Source: CAZMXI01 sp964570205 (GTDB lineage: Bacteria; Planctomycetota; Phycisphaerae; Tepidisphaerales; Tepidisphaeraceae). Taken from it: a stretch of DNA of 64,000 nt. The DNA is taken from NCBI GenBank assembly GCA_964570205.1, contig CAZMXI010000002.1, positions 10,221 to 74,220 on the forward strand, given 5' to 3'. Positions within the stretch are counted from its first letter, which is position 1, and every line of letters starts with the position of its first letter. Below the pieces are notes generated by a model. That model was given only the letters and a program-made list of their open reading frames with translations. It was not told the DNA's origin and ran no database searches. Made by a program: the position numbers and the translations under genes. Shown here piece by piece: positions 47,253 through 57,138 of the stretch.

Positions 47253-49525
47253 GTGACCATCGAAACGACGCAGGCGGCCGGGGTGGTCNNNNNNNNNNGG
47301 CGGGGACGCCTCTGCGTGTGTGGCCCGGACGGCCGTATCCGCTGGGGGCAACCTGGGATGGGGCCGGTGTGAATTTCGCGATTTTTTCCGAACACGCCAC
47401 GCAGGCGGACCTGTGCCTGTTTGATTCGGCGGAAGCGACATCGCCATCGCATTGCATTGCATTGCCAGAGCAGACGGACATGGTCTGGCACGGGTACTTT
47501 CCGGATTTGGAGCCCGGGCAATTGTACGGATTCCGTGTACACGGGCCTTATGAACCGGCGAAGGGGCACCGGTTCAACTCCAACAAGATCATCTTGGACC
47601 CTTATGCCAAGGCGGTTGGGCGGGAGGCGAAGTGGGATGACGCCCTCTTCGGGTACGAGATCGGCAAGGGCGATCTATCACTTGATCATCGCGACAGCGC
47701 TGCGTTGTGTCCGCTGGGCGCGGTCATTGACACGGCATTCACGTGGGGGGATGACCGCCCTCCGCGAACGCCGTGGCACAAGACCCTGATCTACGAAGCG
47801 CACGTCAAGGGGCTGACCATGCGACACCCGGCCATTGCGGAGGATAAGCGCGGGACGTACGCGGGCCTGGCTGCGGAGCCGATCATCGAGCATTTGCAGG
47901 AGCTTGGCGTGACGGCGGTGGAACTGCTTCCGGTTCATTGCCACCTGGATGATCGACACCTTGTGGAGAAGGGGCTGACGAACTACTGGGGCTACAACAC
48001 GTTGAGCTACTTCGCGCCGCACCTGGAATATGCATCACGGCGGTTGCCGCAGCAGAGCGTGCATGAGTTCAAGATGATGGTTCGGGCGTTGCACGCGGCC
48101 GGGATCGAGGTGATCCTGGATGTGGTCTATAACCACACATGCGAAGGCAACGAGATGGGACCGACGCTGTCGTGGCGCGGGATTGACAATGCCAGCTACT
48201 ACCGACTGGCCGAGGACAAGCGTTACTATATGGATTTCACGGGCTGCGGGAACACCTTCAATATGGCGCATCCTCGTGTGCTGCAACTCGTGATGGACAG
48301 CCTGCGGTACTGGGTGACGCAGATGCACGTGGACGGGTTCCGGTTCGACCTGGCCAGCACGTTAGCGAGGGAGTTGTTCGACGTGGACAGGCTGGGGGCG
48401 TTTTTCGACATCATTCATCAGGATCCGATCGTATCGCAGGTGAAGCTGATTGCCGAGCCGTGGGACCTCGGGCCGGGCGGTTACCAGGTGGGCAACTTTC
48501 CGGTGCTCTGGACGGAATGGAACGGCAAGTATCGCGACACGGTGCGGCGGTTCTGGAAGGGCGAAGGGGGGCAGGCGTCGGAATTGGCGCAGCGCCTCAG
48601 CGGCAGCAGCGACCTGTACGCCAAGACGGGGCGCAAGCCGTACGCGAGCATCAATTTCATCACGTGCCACGATGGTTTCAGCATGCAGGACCTGGTCAGC
48701 TTTGACCGCAAGCACAACGAAGCCAACCTTGAAGACAACCGCGATGGGGCCGACCATAACGACAGTTGGAATTGCGGGGCTGAAGGCCCGACGAGCGACC
48801 CGGACATCCTGTCGCTGCGCGAGCGGCAGAAACGCAACCTGATCGCGACGCTGATGTTCTCGCAGGGTGTGCCGATGCTGTTCGGCGGCGACGAACTGAG
48901 CCAGACCAAACAGGGAAACAACAACACCTATTGCCAGGACAACGAGTTGACATGGCTGAACTGGGAACTGGATGAGCCCGGACGACAGTTTCTGGAGTTT
49001 GTGAGAACGTGCGCGAGAACGTGGCGAGAGCATCCGGTGCTGCAACGGCGCAAGTTCTTCCTGGAGCGAGCGATTCGCGGATCGGCCATCAAGGACATCT
49101 CCTGGTTCGAGCCGTCAGGAAAGGAGATGCGCGACAAAGCGTGGAAGGAGCCCTTTGTCAAGGCCATGGGCGTGCGACTCGCCGGCGACATGATTCGCGA
49201 GGTGGATGAGCGGGGCGAGCCCATCGTCGGAGACACGTTGCTGTTGCTGCTCAATGCCCACTGGGAGGAAATGGCCTTCACGTTGCCCAAAACGAAAGCC
49301 GGGCAGAACTGGGTTACGCTTGTGGACACCCGAGATGGCACAACGGAGCCGCGCACGTACTCCGGCGGCGATTCGTACGCGCTTTTCGGCCGATCGCTGG
49401 TCCTGCTGCGGGCCGCGAGCGGCACCGATGTCGGCCCGCCGGCATCGGCCGGACAGGTGGATGTGCTGCGAAAGCAGGCGAGGCGATCGAGGAGCCAAAT
49501 GGGCATGGAACCGCCGTTGACGTGA
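47253..49525 (+). CDS. glgX: Glycogen debranching enzyme (GlgX, isoamylase type)
   Basis: About 750 residues. A likely GTG start at 47253 follows GGGAGGA; the N-terminus is interrupted by ten N at 47289-47298. After the gap the frame reads TPLRVWPGRPYPLGATW, the usual GlgX/TreX opening. CBM48 domain, then a GH13 barrel with DVVYNHTCEGN, nucleophile Asp in VDGFRFDLAS, acid/base Glu in LIAEPWD, and the third Asp in ITCHDGFSMQD. It cleaves alpha-1,6 branches of glycogen. The last bases overlap the treZ start (GTGA). Confidence 0.92.
47289..47298. other. Assembly gap (10 N) near the glgX start
   Basis: Ten N near the 5' end of glgX. With the GTG at 47253 as start, the true missing length would have to leave remainder 2 when divided by 3. 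Simply deleting the Ns does not restore the frame here, unlike the gap at 6210. Confidence 0.85.
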
Positions 49526-51555
49526 CCGTGCCGTCTGAGCAGGATGCCAACGGGAACGTGTCGAAGCCGGATTCCGCCGTGAGGTCTTCGATGGGAATAC
49601 ACAATGCTCGCCATCGGCGGCTGCCGATCGGCGCGGAACTCCTGATGGAGGGCGGGGTGCATTTTCGAGTGTGGGCGCCGCGTCGCCAGCGCGTGCAAGC
49701 GGTGATTGAGGGTGAAGGCGACCTGGATCTGCACGGCGAGGGCAACGGGTACTTCTCGGGACTGCTGCCGCATGGGCGGGCGGGTCTTCTGTACCGCTAC
49801 CGGCTGGATGGGGAACGTCCCTTGCACCCCGACCCGGCGTCGCGATTTCAGCCGGAGGGGCCGCACGGGCCATCCCGCGTCGTCGATCCCGGATCGTTCA
49901 TCTGGTCGGACGGGGCGTGGCGAGGCGTGACGCCTGAGAACCAGGTGCTGTACGAGATGCACGTCGGCACGTTCACTCCGGAGGGGACGTGGGAAGCGGC
50001 GATGCGCGAGCTGCCGGAGCTGAAGGCGCTGGGGATCACCTGCGTTGAAGTGATGCCCGTGGCCGATTTTCCCGGGCGGTTCGGCTGGGGATATGACGGC
50101 GTGAACCTGTTTGCGCCGACCAGGTTGTACGGCGGGCCAGACGAGATGCGCAAATTCGTCAACCTGGCGCATGAAATGGGCATGGGCGTCATTCTCGATG
50201 TGGTCTACAACCATCTGGGGCCGGACGGCAACTGCCTGGCGGCCTTCAGCGACACGTACTTCAGCCCCACGCATCGGACCGATTGGGGCGATGCCATGAA
50301 CTTCGGCGGAGCGGGCAGCGCAGGCGTGCGCGAGTTCTATCTGTCCAACGCCAGGCATTGGATCGAGGAGTACCACCTGGATGGGTTCCGGTTTGATGCG
50401 ACGCAGGCGATCGTTGATGGATCACCCCAGCATATTCTCGCGGAAGTCGCCGAGGTTGCTCGGCGCAGCGGCGGTGGACGGCGCATCTACCTCGTCAACG
50501 AAAACGGGCCGCAGGATACGCGGCTGGTTCGGCCGGTCGAGCAGGGCGGATACGGCATGGATGCGCTATGGAACGACGACTTCCACCATAGCGCTGTGGT
50601 GGCGATCACCGGCCGCAACGAGGGCTATTACGTGGACTACCTCGGCACGCCGCAGGAACTGCTGTCGGCCGCCAAGTGGGGGTATCTGTTTCAGGGCCAG
50701 CGATCCCGGGGGCAGCGGAGCCGGCGCGGAACACCCTCGCTCGATCTGCCGCCGACGGCGTTCGTGCATTTCATCGAAAATCACGACCAGGTAGCGAACA
50801 GCGCGCGCGGACTGCGGATTCACCAGATCGCCAGCCCCGGCGAGCACAGGGCAATGACGGCGCTGCTCCTGCTGATGCCGCAGACGCCCATGCTCTTTCA
50901 AGGGCAGGAGTATGGGGCATCCGCTCCATTCCTGTTCTTCGCGGACCACAATTCAAAGTTGGGCGGGCTTGTCCGCCAGGGACGGGCCCGGGAAATCGCG
51001 CAGTTTCCCAGTGCCGGCACGCCGGCCGTTCAGGCGGGCCTGGATGATCCCACCGCCGAGGAGACATTTTTGCGCTGCAAGCTCGACCGGTCGGAGCGCG
51101 CCGGGCCGCCTCACGCATGCATCTACCAGATGCACAAGGATTTGCTGCAGTTGCGACGGGATGAGGCGGTGTTCCGGCGTGTGCAGAGACGAGGCGACGT
51201 CGACGGCGCGGTCCTGGGGCCCGAGGCATTCGTGCTGCGGTTCTTCGGTCAGGACGGCGACGATCGCCTCCTGGCGGTCAACTTCGGCCGCGACCTGTCG
51301 CTGGATCCGGTACCGGAGCCGTTGTTGGCACCGCCATCGCCGGAGCAGCGATGGAGCATTCTATGGAGCAGCGAGGACCCCCGGTATGGCGGGGCGGGGA
51401 CAGCCCCCCCGGATACGGAGGTGGAGGGCTGGTGGATTCAGGGCCGCTGCGCGGTGGTTCTGCGGCCGGTGCCTGCCGAAGAAGGCAGTGTGCACACGCG
51501 CATCGTCGCGGCGGGTTCCACGCAGGATGCCAAGTGCACGCGGCAAGACCGGTGA
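49522..51555 (+). CDS. treZ: Malto-oligosyltrehalose trehalohydrolase-like GH13 enzyme
   Basis: 677 residues; the GTG start overlaps the glgX stop by four bases, and an internal ATG at 49591 is an alternative. An N-terminal beta-sandwich is followed by a GH13 barrel with TreZ-type blocks: LYEMHVGTFTPEGTW, VMPVADFPGRFGWGYDGV, VVYNHLGPDGN, nucleophile LDGFRFDATQAI, acid/base Glu in YLVNENGPQD, FIENHDQVANSA and FQGQEYGASAPFLFFADH. It would release trehalose from maltooligosyltrehalose. TreY, which makes that substrate, is not in the window, so the physiological role is less certain than the family. Confidence 0.88.
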   Translation: MTVPSEQDANGNVSKPDSAVRSSMGIHNARHRRLPIGAELLMEGGVHFRVWAPRRQRVQAVIEGEGDLDLHGEGNGYFSGLLPHGRAGLLYRYRLDGERPLHPDPASRFQPEGPHGPSRVVDPGSFIWSDGAWRGVTPENQVLYEMHVGTFTPEGTWEAAMRELPELKALGITCVEVMPVADFPGRFGWGYDGVNLFAPTRLYGGPDEMRKFVNLAHEMGMGVILDVVYNHLGPDGNCLAAFSDTYFSPTHRTDWGDAMNFGGAGSAGVREFYLSNARHWIEEYHLDGFRFDATQAIVDGSPQHILAEVAEVARRSGGGRRIYLVNENGPQDTRLVRPVEQGGYGMDALWNDDFHHSAVVAITGRNEGYYVDYLGTPQELLSAAKWGYLFQGQRSRGQRSRRGTPSLDLPPTAFVHFIENHDQVANSARGLRIHQIASPGEHRAMTALLLLMPQTPMLFQGQEYGASAPFLFFADHNSKLGGLVRQGRAREIAQFPSAGTPAVQAGLDDPTAEETFLRCKLDRSERAGPPHACIYQMHKDLLQLRRDEAVFRRVQRRGDVDGAVLGPEAFVLRFFGQDGDDRLLAVNFGRDLSLDPVPEPLLAPPSPEQRWSILWSSEDPRYGGAGTAPPDTEVEGWWIQGRCAVVLRPVPAEEGSVHTRIVAAGSTQDAKCTRQDR

Positions 51556-51683
51556 TCGTGATGGACGCCATGACCGACGACCTGCTGCACAAGGCATTGC
51601 TGCATTCGCCGGTGACCGTCCTCATGGCCGAGCCATAAAGCTGCCGGGTATCGCTTCGACAGGTCGGCAGGTACCATGTCCAC

Positions 51684-53249
51684 ATGTTCCGAGTCGCCAC
51701 TCAAGCGATGGTCATCTGTTGTGCTCTGGCGGTTGCGGGGGCCGCTGAACCGCAGGCCGTTCTGCCACGCGGGCACGCCTTCTATCGAGTCGATTTCGAA
51801 AAGGCGGCAACGCCGGACGGGAATTGGGGCGAGGGCAAGATCATCGACGGCGCGATGTGCTTCAGCCGCGCTGAGACGGGCGTCGGGTCGTCCGTTTCGT
51901 CCGTGTCGCTGCCCGTGGAGCAGATGCGAGGCTACACCGTCTATTGCCGGGCGCGAATCAGGGCCCAGAATATCAGCCGCAAGCCGCAGCCGTGGAATGG
52001 GGTCAAGTTCATGCTGGCGATTGACGGCCCGGCCGGCAGGACCTGGCCTGCCTCGAACCTCGCCGACGGCAGTTTCGACTGGCAGGATGCCTTGTTCAGC
52101 GCACGCATCCCGGCCGACGCGACGTCGGTGCGCCTTGTTGTCGGGCTGGAGCAGGTTTCGGGGCGGGCGTGGTTCGACGACATTCGAATCACCGTGGGCA
52201 AGGCGCCCGCGTCCGCGAGGATCGTCCAGGTCAGGCCGGGACCCATGTACAAGGGGCACGATCTGCCGCGACTTCGCGGCGTCATGATTGCCACGACTAT
52301 CGATGAACAGGGGCTGCGGGTGCTTGGTGAACAGTGGAACGCGAACCTCATCCGCTGGCAGCTTATTCGATCCGTTCCGCCGGGGCGAAAGACGCCGCTT
52401 GCGGAATACGACACATGGCTGGAGGGGGAACTGAAGAAGCTGGATGCGGCCATCCCTTTGTGCCGCAGCTTCGGGTTGAAGATCGCACTCGACCTGCACT
52501 CGCCGCCGGGCGGAAAGCGGACGATCAGCGGGTATATCGGTTCGGACGATGCGCTGTTCACCGACCGGCTGGCGCAGGCGAAGTTCGTCGGCGTGTGGGA
52601 ACACATGGCGCGGCGGTACAAGAACAACGATGTGATCTGGGGATTCGACCTGGCGAATGAGCCGGTCGAGGGGGTCGTGGCGGATGACTGCGATGACTGG
52701 CATGCCCTGGCGACGCGAGCCGCGAGGGCGGTGCATGCCATCGATCCCGATCGCACGATCATCATCGAGCCGGCCGATTGGGGTTCGCCCGATGGTCTGG
52801 TGGATTTCCATCCGATCGACGAACCGAATGTGGTCTACAGCGTGCACATGTACGTGCCACACGAATTCACGCACCAGTCAGTTCATGGCGGGGCCGCTGA
52901 CGTCAGATACCCTGGCGTGATCGGCGGCCGGCAATGGGACAAGGCCCAACTCGAGTCGGCGCTTAGTCCGGTGGTCGAATTCCAGAAGAAGTACAACGTG
53001 CACATCTATATCGGCGAATTCAGCGCAATCCGATGGGCGCCGGACAACAGCGCCCATCGGTATCTCAAGGATGTGATTGACATCTTTGAAGGGCATGGCT
53101 GGGACTGGAGCTATCACGCCTTCCGCGAGTGGCAGGGGTGGAGCGTGGAGCATGGCGAAGAACGTGTCAACACTCATCCTGCCACCCGGCCCACCGACCG
53201 CCAACGGCTCCTGACTCAATGGTTTGCGAAGAACCAGAAGTCCCGTTAG
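51684..53249 (+). CDS. Exported GH5-family glycoside hydrolase with N-terminal beta-sandwich
   Basis: 521 residues. Signal peptide (MFRVATQAMVICCALAVAGAA), a carbohydrate-binding-like beta-sandwich (residues about 30-175), then a GH5 barrel. NLIRWQLIR is followed by LDLHSPPGG, acid/base Glu in WGFDLANEPVEG, the His/Tyr region YSVHMYVPHEFTHQ, and nucleophile Glu in IYIGEFSAIRW. It is probably an endo-beta-glucanase or mannanase. It is not close enough to treZ (128 bp) to prove cotranscription. Confidence 0.9.
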   Translation: MFRVATQAMVICCALAVAGAAEPQAVLPRGHAFYRVDFEKAATPDGNWGEGKIIDGAMCFSRAETGVGSSVSSVSLPVEQMRGYTVYCRARIRAQNISRKPQPWNGVKFMLAIDGPAGRTWPASNLADGSFDWQDALFSARIPADATSVRLVVGLEQVSGRAWFDDIRITVGKAPASARIVQVRPGPMYKGHDLPRLRGVMIATTIDEQGLRVLGEQWNANLIRWQLIRSVPPGRKTPLAEYDTWLEGELKKLDAAIPLCRSFGLKIALDLHSPPGGKRTISGYIGSDDALFTDRLAQAKFVGVWEHMARRYKNNDVIWGFDLANEPVEGVVADDCDDWHALATRAARAVHAIDPDRTIIIEPADWGSPDGLVDFHPIDEPNVVYSVHMYVPHEFTHQSVHGGAADVRYPGVIGGRQWDKAQLESALSPVVEFQKKYNVHIYIGEFSAIRWAPDNSAHRYLKDVIDIFEGHGWDWSYHAFREWQGWSVEHGEERVNTHPATRPTDRQRLLTQWFAKNQKSR

Positions 53250-53251
53250 GG

Positions 53252-53306
53252 CAGGCGCCACCTCCGGTTTGCAGGCCCTGAGCCATTCCAGGGGCTCCCT
53301 GTGCGT
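53252..53306 (+). repeat. Second copy of the CAGGCGCCACCT repeat with hairpin
   Basis: Three bases after the GH5 stop. CAGGCGCCACCT at 53252-53263 repeats the 12-mer at 17588. CGGT follows in both, and further on both contain CCAGGG and a CCC-rich segment. A hairpin can form between GCCCTG and CAGGGGC. Like the first copy it has no clear T-run. The rest of the 177-bp interval shows nothing. Confidence 0.4.
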
Positions 53307-53426
53307 CGGACCCTGTTCCGTGACGCAGGATGCCCCCAGCTAACGAATCACCATGGTGCTCCACAATCCGACCGCCTTTGCCGTATGGGATAGCTGAGCG
53401 GAGGGAACATCGAGACGTCTGGCGGA

Positions 53427-54575
53427 TTACAGCGTTTCATCCCTTTCGGGGTGAGTCGGCCGGGTCGTGGGCTTGAAGCCTTCTTCTTCCATGAGCTGGC
53501 GGATCTTTTCCAACTCCTTCTGCATCTTGTGTCGCAGATACTCCTGCATGTCGGGCGGTACCTGTGATTGGGGGACCAGCACCTGCATGCCGCTGGGAAG
53601 CTGCAGCATGCCGATCGCTCGGTCACGGGATTGGGCGCCTGTCGCCGACTGCGGCGAGGCGATGAGGATCCGGTCGTCCAGTACACTGTAAGAAAGTCCG
53701 GTGGCGCCTGCCACATACTCCATGATCTGCGCTGCGGGCACGTTGGTGAGCGTGCCGCGGAAAATGCGGGATTCCGCCGGCACCGTCTGGACCACGCCCG
53801 GCTGAAACTCGAACGGGATCCCCGTGCGGGTCGAAATCTCCAGGAGGAAGTCCATCACATCTGAGCCCCGGTTGGGCGGGCGCATGCTCAGCGGCTTGTT
53901 CAACAGCTTCCGCGTTCGGTCTTCCTTCGTGCAGACGACAATGCTCTTCTCCCAGGGATACCAGGTGGCCCGGGTGGACTTGGTCAGCGACTCCAGCGCC
54001 TCCATCAGCGTGGCGTTGCGCGGGACAAAGACGGTCTTGTCCTGGCTGACCAGATCGCCGATACGGTTCTCCACGGCGACCTGCACATCCTTCTCGGCAG
54101 CCAGCTTCAGGTCGATGGCTTCGAGCAGTCGCTTGATGGTCGGGCGATCCGTCTCAAGCCCGAGGGGGCGCGTTGCCAGCAGGTCCAGCGCGGCCAGTTC
54201 ATCGAGACTGGCCCTCTGGCCGAGGCGACGCAGTCCTGCCATCGGCTGGACCTCGACGAACTCATCGCGCAGCACAAGGACAAGGCCAAGCTTGCGCATC
54301 ATCATCTTCAGGGCTTCCCGCAGAGTCGCATTTTCGATTTTGGCCTGGATGCGCGTCTCGCGACCCCAGGGAAGCAGGTCCCACACGGCCGGATCTTCAT
54401 GGAACCGAACGCCGGTCTGCTTGGTGATCGCATCCAGCGCCTGGGGCAGCGTATTGTCGATGTTCAGCTTCACCGGCTCATCCAGAGCCTTATTGATGAG
54501 AGCCGAGGTCTCTTGGGCGAAGCCCGCGGCCGAGCAGGCGAGAACGGCGATGACCGGTAGCCAGGAAGCACGCAT
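53427..54575 (-). CDS. Exported secretin/STN-domain-like protein
   Basis: 382 residues from the ATG at 54575, with GGAG 6 nt upstream and a signal peptide (MRASWLPVIAVLACSAAGFAQ). Three or four short repeats resemble the secretin/TonB short N-terminal fold: LPQALDAITKQTGVRF, ATLREALKMMMRKLGLVLVLRDEFVEV, ATLMEALESLTKSTRATWYPW, and VPAAQIMEYVAGATGLSYSV. The C-terminus is charged and helical. There is no secretin pore domain. It is the last gene of the sigma/anti-sigma operon, so it may act as an exported partner or target of that system. Confidence 0.65.
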   Translation of the reverse strand: MRASWLPVIAVLACSAAGFAQETSALINKALDEPVKLNIDNTLPQALDAITKQTGVRFHEDPAVWDLLPWGRETRIQAKIENATLREALKMMMRKLGLVLVLRDEFVEVQPMAGLRRLGQRASLDELAALDLLATRPLGLETDRPTIKRLLEAIDLKLAAEKDVQVAVENRIGDLVSQDKTVFVPRNATLMEALESLTKSTRATWYPWEKSIVVCTKEDRTRKLLNKPLSMRPPNRGSDVMDFLLEISTRTGIPFEFQPGVVQTVPAESRIFRGTLTNVPAAQIMEYVAGATGLSYSVLDDRILIASPQSATGAQSRDRAIGMLQLPSGMQVLVPQSQVPPDMQEYLRHKMQKELEKIRQLMEEEGFKPTTRPTHPERDETL

Positions 54576-54630
54576 GGGACGCTCCATCGTCAAGACAAGA
54601 TTGTTCCCGTTAGGCCGGGAGGCATTGATG

Positions 54631-55473
54631 TTAGCGGAAAATGCTGTCAATTTGCAGCAGCCCGGCGTCGGTCGAAGGTTGAGCGGACACATCGGCCGAG
54701 GCGATCTGAAGATTGAGCTGCTGCTGGCGCCGAACCACGCCCGAGGCTTCGATTCGGAAGAAACTGCGGGCGTCGGCCGATGCCGGACCGATCTCTATCT
54801 GCATGGTCGGTTGACCGCTGATGGACACCGCGGGCGCCTCAGAGTCGACGGACACGATGCTGGCCACGGGTCTGGGAGATGCGGGGGTGTCGAGGTCGAG
54901 CAAATATCGAATCCCCAGGCCGAGCGCAATCAGCACACAGGCTGCCGCGGCGACGTAGCTCGCAGAGCGGATCCATGAAGCGATCGAGTACCGCGCACGC
55001 TGCTGCTGCTCGGCGACGGCTTCCGACAGGTGCTGGTGCAGACGGCCCCAGTCCACATGCGGCAGGGGCCAACCGTGCTTGAGCATCACATCCAGCGACC
55101 GATGCTCAGCCATGACTTGGCGCGCGCCAGAATCGGCTTCCAGCCGCTGTTCCAAGGCGGCCTGATCGTCGGCCGACAACTCGCCGTCGATCAGTTGTGT
55201 GATGGCCAGTTCGGTTTCGACATCCCACTCCTGCGCCGGGCCAGGCGTCACATGAGGCACATCGGCCGCGATCAATCCCGCCAGCCGATCCCACTGGATG
55301 CTCGGCAACGGCTGCTGCGATTTGAGCAGTCCATCAACTGCCGCATGCTCCTTGAGCATCTGTCGGGCCGACTCGTCGCTGGCGAGAATGCGCTCAAGCT
55401 CCTGGCGCTGCTCGTGCGACAGGGTGTCGTCGAGGTAGCTGCTGATCAGGAATTCGATCCGGTCCTGGTTCAT
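54631..55473 (-). CDS. Membrane-anchored anti-sigma-like protein with duplicated domain
   Basis: 280 residues. Two tandem roughly 80-residue units at the N-terminus each have the small helical anti-sigma shape (LISSYLDDTLSHEQRQELE and TQLIDGELSADDQAALEQ), followed by similar WDRL/WGRL stretches. The HxxxCxxC zinc motif of classical zinc-finger anti-sigma factors is absent. One membrane segment (residues about 165-190) separates an outer domain of about 90 residues. It lies 28 bp downstream of the sigma gene and probably binds that sigma factor. Confidence 0.72.
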   Translation of the reverse strand: MNQDRIEFLISSYLDDTLSHEQRQELERILASDESARQMLKEHAAVDGLLKSQQPLPSIQWDRLAGLIAADVPHVTPGPAQEWDVETELAITQLIDGELSADDQAALEQRLEADSGARQVMAEHRSLDVMLKHGWPLPHVDWGRLHQHLSEAVAEQQQRARYSIASWIRSASYVAAAACVLIALGLGIRYLLDLDTPASPRPVASIVSVDSEAPAVSISGQPTMQIEIGPASADARSFFRIEASGVVRRQQQLNLQIASADVSAQPSTDAGLLQIDSIFR

Positions 55474-55501
55474 GGCATCCGCCGAGTCGCTAAACCGTGC
55501 C

Positions 55502-56134
55502 CTAAAGGTACTCTTTCATCAATTCCCTCAATCGTTTTCGGCCCTGGAAGACATGCCACTTCACGGCCTCAACCGAGCACCCCAGGGCCTCGGCCACCTG
55601 CTTCTGCGGCAGTTGCTCGATCGTGAACATTACGATCGCCAGCCGCTGCTTCTCGGGAAGCTCCAAGAGAGCCTCCTTGATCTTCTGGCCCAACTCCTGG
55701 CTCTCCAGGGCGTGGGCCGGGTCGTCATCCTTTGCCATCCACTCGCTGCCGCCGATCGCGTCGGTCTGCTGGGCGTCGGCGGGGCCCAGGCAATCGTCCA
55801 GAGGCAACTGTGAGCGTAATTTTCGGCTGCGACGGAAGTTAAGCGACAGATTGGAGACGATCCGCATCAGCCAGCCGCCAAAGGCTTCGGGCTTCTGAAG
55901 TGTCCTGAGGCTGCTGAAGGCCTTCAGGAAGGCATCCTGGGTCACTTCCAGGGCATCCTGGCTATTGCCCAATAACCGATAGGACACCGCCACCGCCTGC
56001 CGCTGGTATTTCGCGATCAGCTCGTCGAAAGCCCGGCGCTCGCCGGAGATACATCGAACGACAAGCTGGCCATCCGTCGGCGGGACAGCCGGCCCGAATT
56101 TCACCGCGCCGGACTGTCTCGCATCATCAGCCAT
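55502..56134 (-). CDS. ECF-type RNA polymerase sigma factor
   Basis: 210 residues from the ATG at 56134; a TTG at 56146 is possible. Region 2 (DELIAKYQRQAVAVSYRLLG ... EVTQDAFLKAFSSLRTLQ) and region 4 (LLELPEKQRLAIVMFTIEQL, then KQVAEALGCSVEAVKWHVFQGRKRL) are both complete. It directs RNA polymerase to specific promoters. The next gene encodes a membrane anti-sigma-like protein, so release by an envelope signal is likely. Confidence 0.93.
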   Translation of the reverse strand: MADDARQSGAVKFGPAVPPTDGQLVVRCISGERRAFDELIAKYQRQAVAVSYRLLGNSQDALEVTQDAFLKAFSSLRTLQKPEAFGGWLMRIVSNLSLNFRRSRKLRSQLPLDDCLGPADAQQTDAIGGSEWMAKDDDPAHALESQELGQKIKEALLELPEKQRLAIVMFTIEQLPQKQVAEALGCSVEAVKWHVFQGRKRLRELMKEYL

Positions 56135-56232
56135 CTTGGTAGACAACGTAGGCGACAGGGCGTTAGTTCAAATCGGACCCAAACGGCGCGAGAGCGAAAT
56201 CCGCTATGCTTCGCCAGTTATACCACGCTCGC

Positions 56233-57045
56233 CTATGGAACGTTGCGCATGAGATCGCGGCAATAGGCTTCACAGGCGGCGGCGATGGCAGGGATGCCCT
56301 CAGATTCGTGTTGCTTGATGCGTTTTACAACGGCACTGCCGACAATGGCGCCGTGGGCAAAACCGGCAAGCTGGGCGATGTGTTCGGGCTTGGATATGCC
56401 AAAGCCAACGCAGACAGGGACATGCGAGGATTCCGTAAGTTCCCGGACGTTCCGCTCCAAATCCGGTGGCAGCCGATCGCGTTCACCGGTGATGCCGGCG
56501 ACGGAGAGATAATAGATGAATCCGCTGCAAAGCGATGCGATATCCTGGCAGCGCTGCGGGCTGCTCATGGGCGAGACCAGGAGGATGGTGTCGAGGCCGG
56601 CCGAGCGCACTTTATCACAGATGGGCTTTGCTTCGGGGGGCTGCAGGTCGGGGATGATCAGTCCATTGAAACCTGCACTATTTGCATCCCTGACGAAGCG
56701 ATCCAGCCCGTATCGAAAGACGATGCTGTAGCTGACCATCGCCAGGAGGGGGATGTGGACGGTCGGCCGGGCGGAGGCAATCGTCTTAAAGATGTCGGTG
56801 ACCGTCAACTTGCGCGACAGGGCGACGTTGAAGGCCTCCTGGATGGTCGGGCCATCGGCGATCGGATCGGAGAAAGGAATGCCGATTTCGATGGCGCTGG
56901 CGCCGCCGGCCTGTAGCGCCGGCAGCAGGGCGGCGGTGGTGGCGAGGTTGGGGTATCCGGCCGGAATAAACGGCAGCAGGCCGATCCTGCGGTGTGCGCG
57001 CAGGTCGGCGAAGACCTGCGCCAAGGTGAGTGAAGGCGTTGCCAT
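56233..57045 (-). CDS. trpA: Tryptophan synthase alpha subunit
   Basis: 270 residues. The ATG at 57045 gives the standard length. Catalytic Glu53 and Asp64 in IEIGIPFSDPIADGPTIQ, the flexible loop region, YYLSVAGITGER, and the phosphate-binding VCVGFGISKPEH and AIVGSAVVKRI. It cleaves indole-glycerol phosphate to indole and glyceraldehyde 3-phosphate. trpB and other trp genes are not adjacent, so it stands apart from a trp operon here. Confidence 0.96.
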   Translation of the reverse strand: MATPSLTLAQVFADLRAHRRIGLLPFIPAGYPNLATTAALLPALQAGGASAIEIGIPFSDPIADGPTIQEAFNVALSRKLTVTDIFKTIASARPTVHIPLLAMVSYSIVFRYGLDRFVRDANSAGFNGLIIPDLQPPEAKPICDKVRSAGLDTILLVSPMSSPQRCQDIASLCSGFIYYLSVAGITGERDRLPPDLERNVRELTESSHVPVCVGFGISKPEHIAQLAGFAHGAIVGSAVVKRIKQHESEGIPAIAAACEAYCRDLMRNVP

Positions 57046-57138
57046 GGGTATGGGCGATGATACGGCAGAGGGGCCGGGGGTCAAGGCTGACTCCGGCTTG
57101 GCTCGCTCCGGTGCCCGGCGCGACATGGTGTTGTTGGA

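Noticed and set aside
51562..51639. Small open frame of about 25 codons after treZ
   Set aside because: No convincing ribosome site or family likeness; it is probably untranslated spacer.
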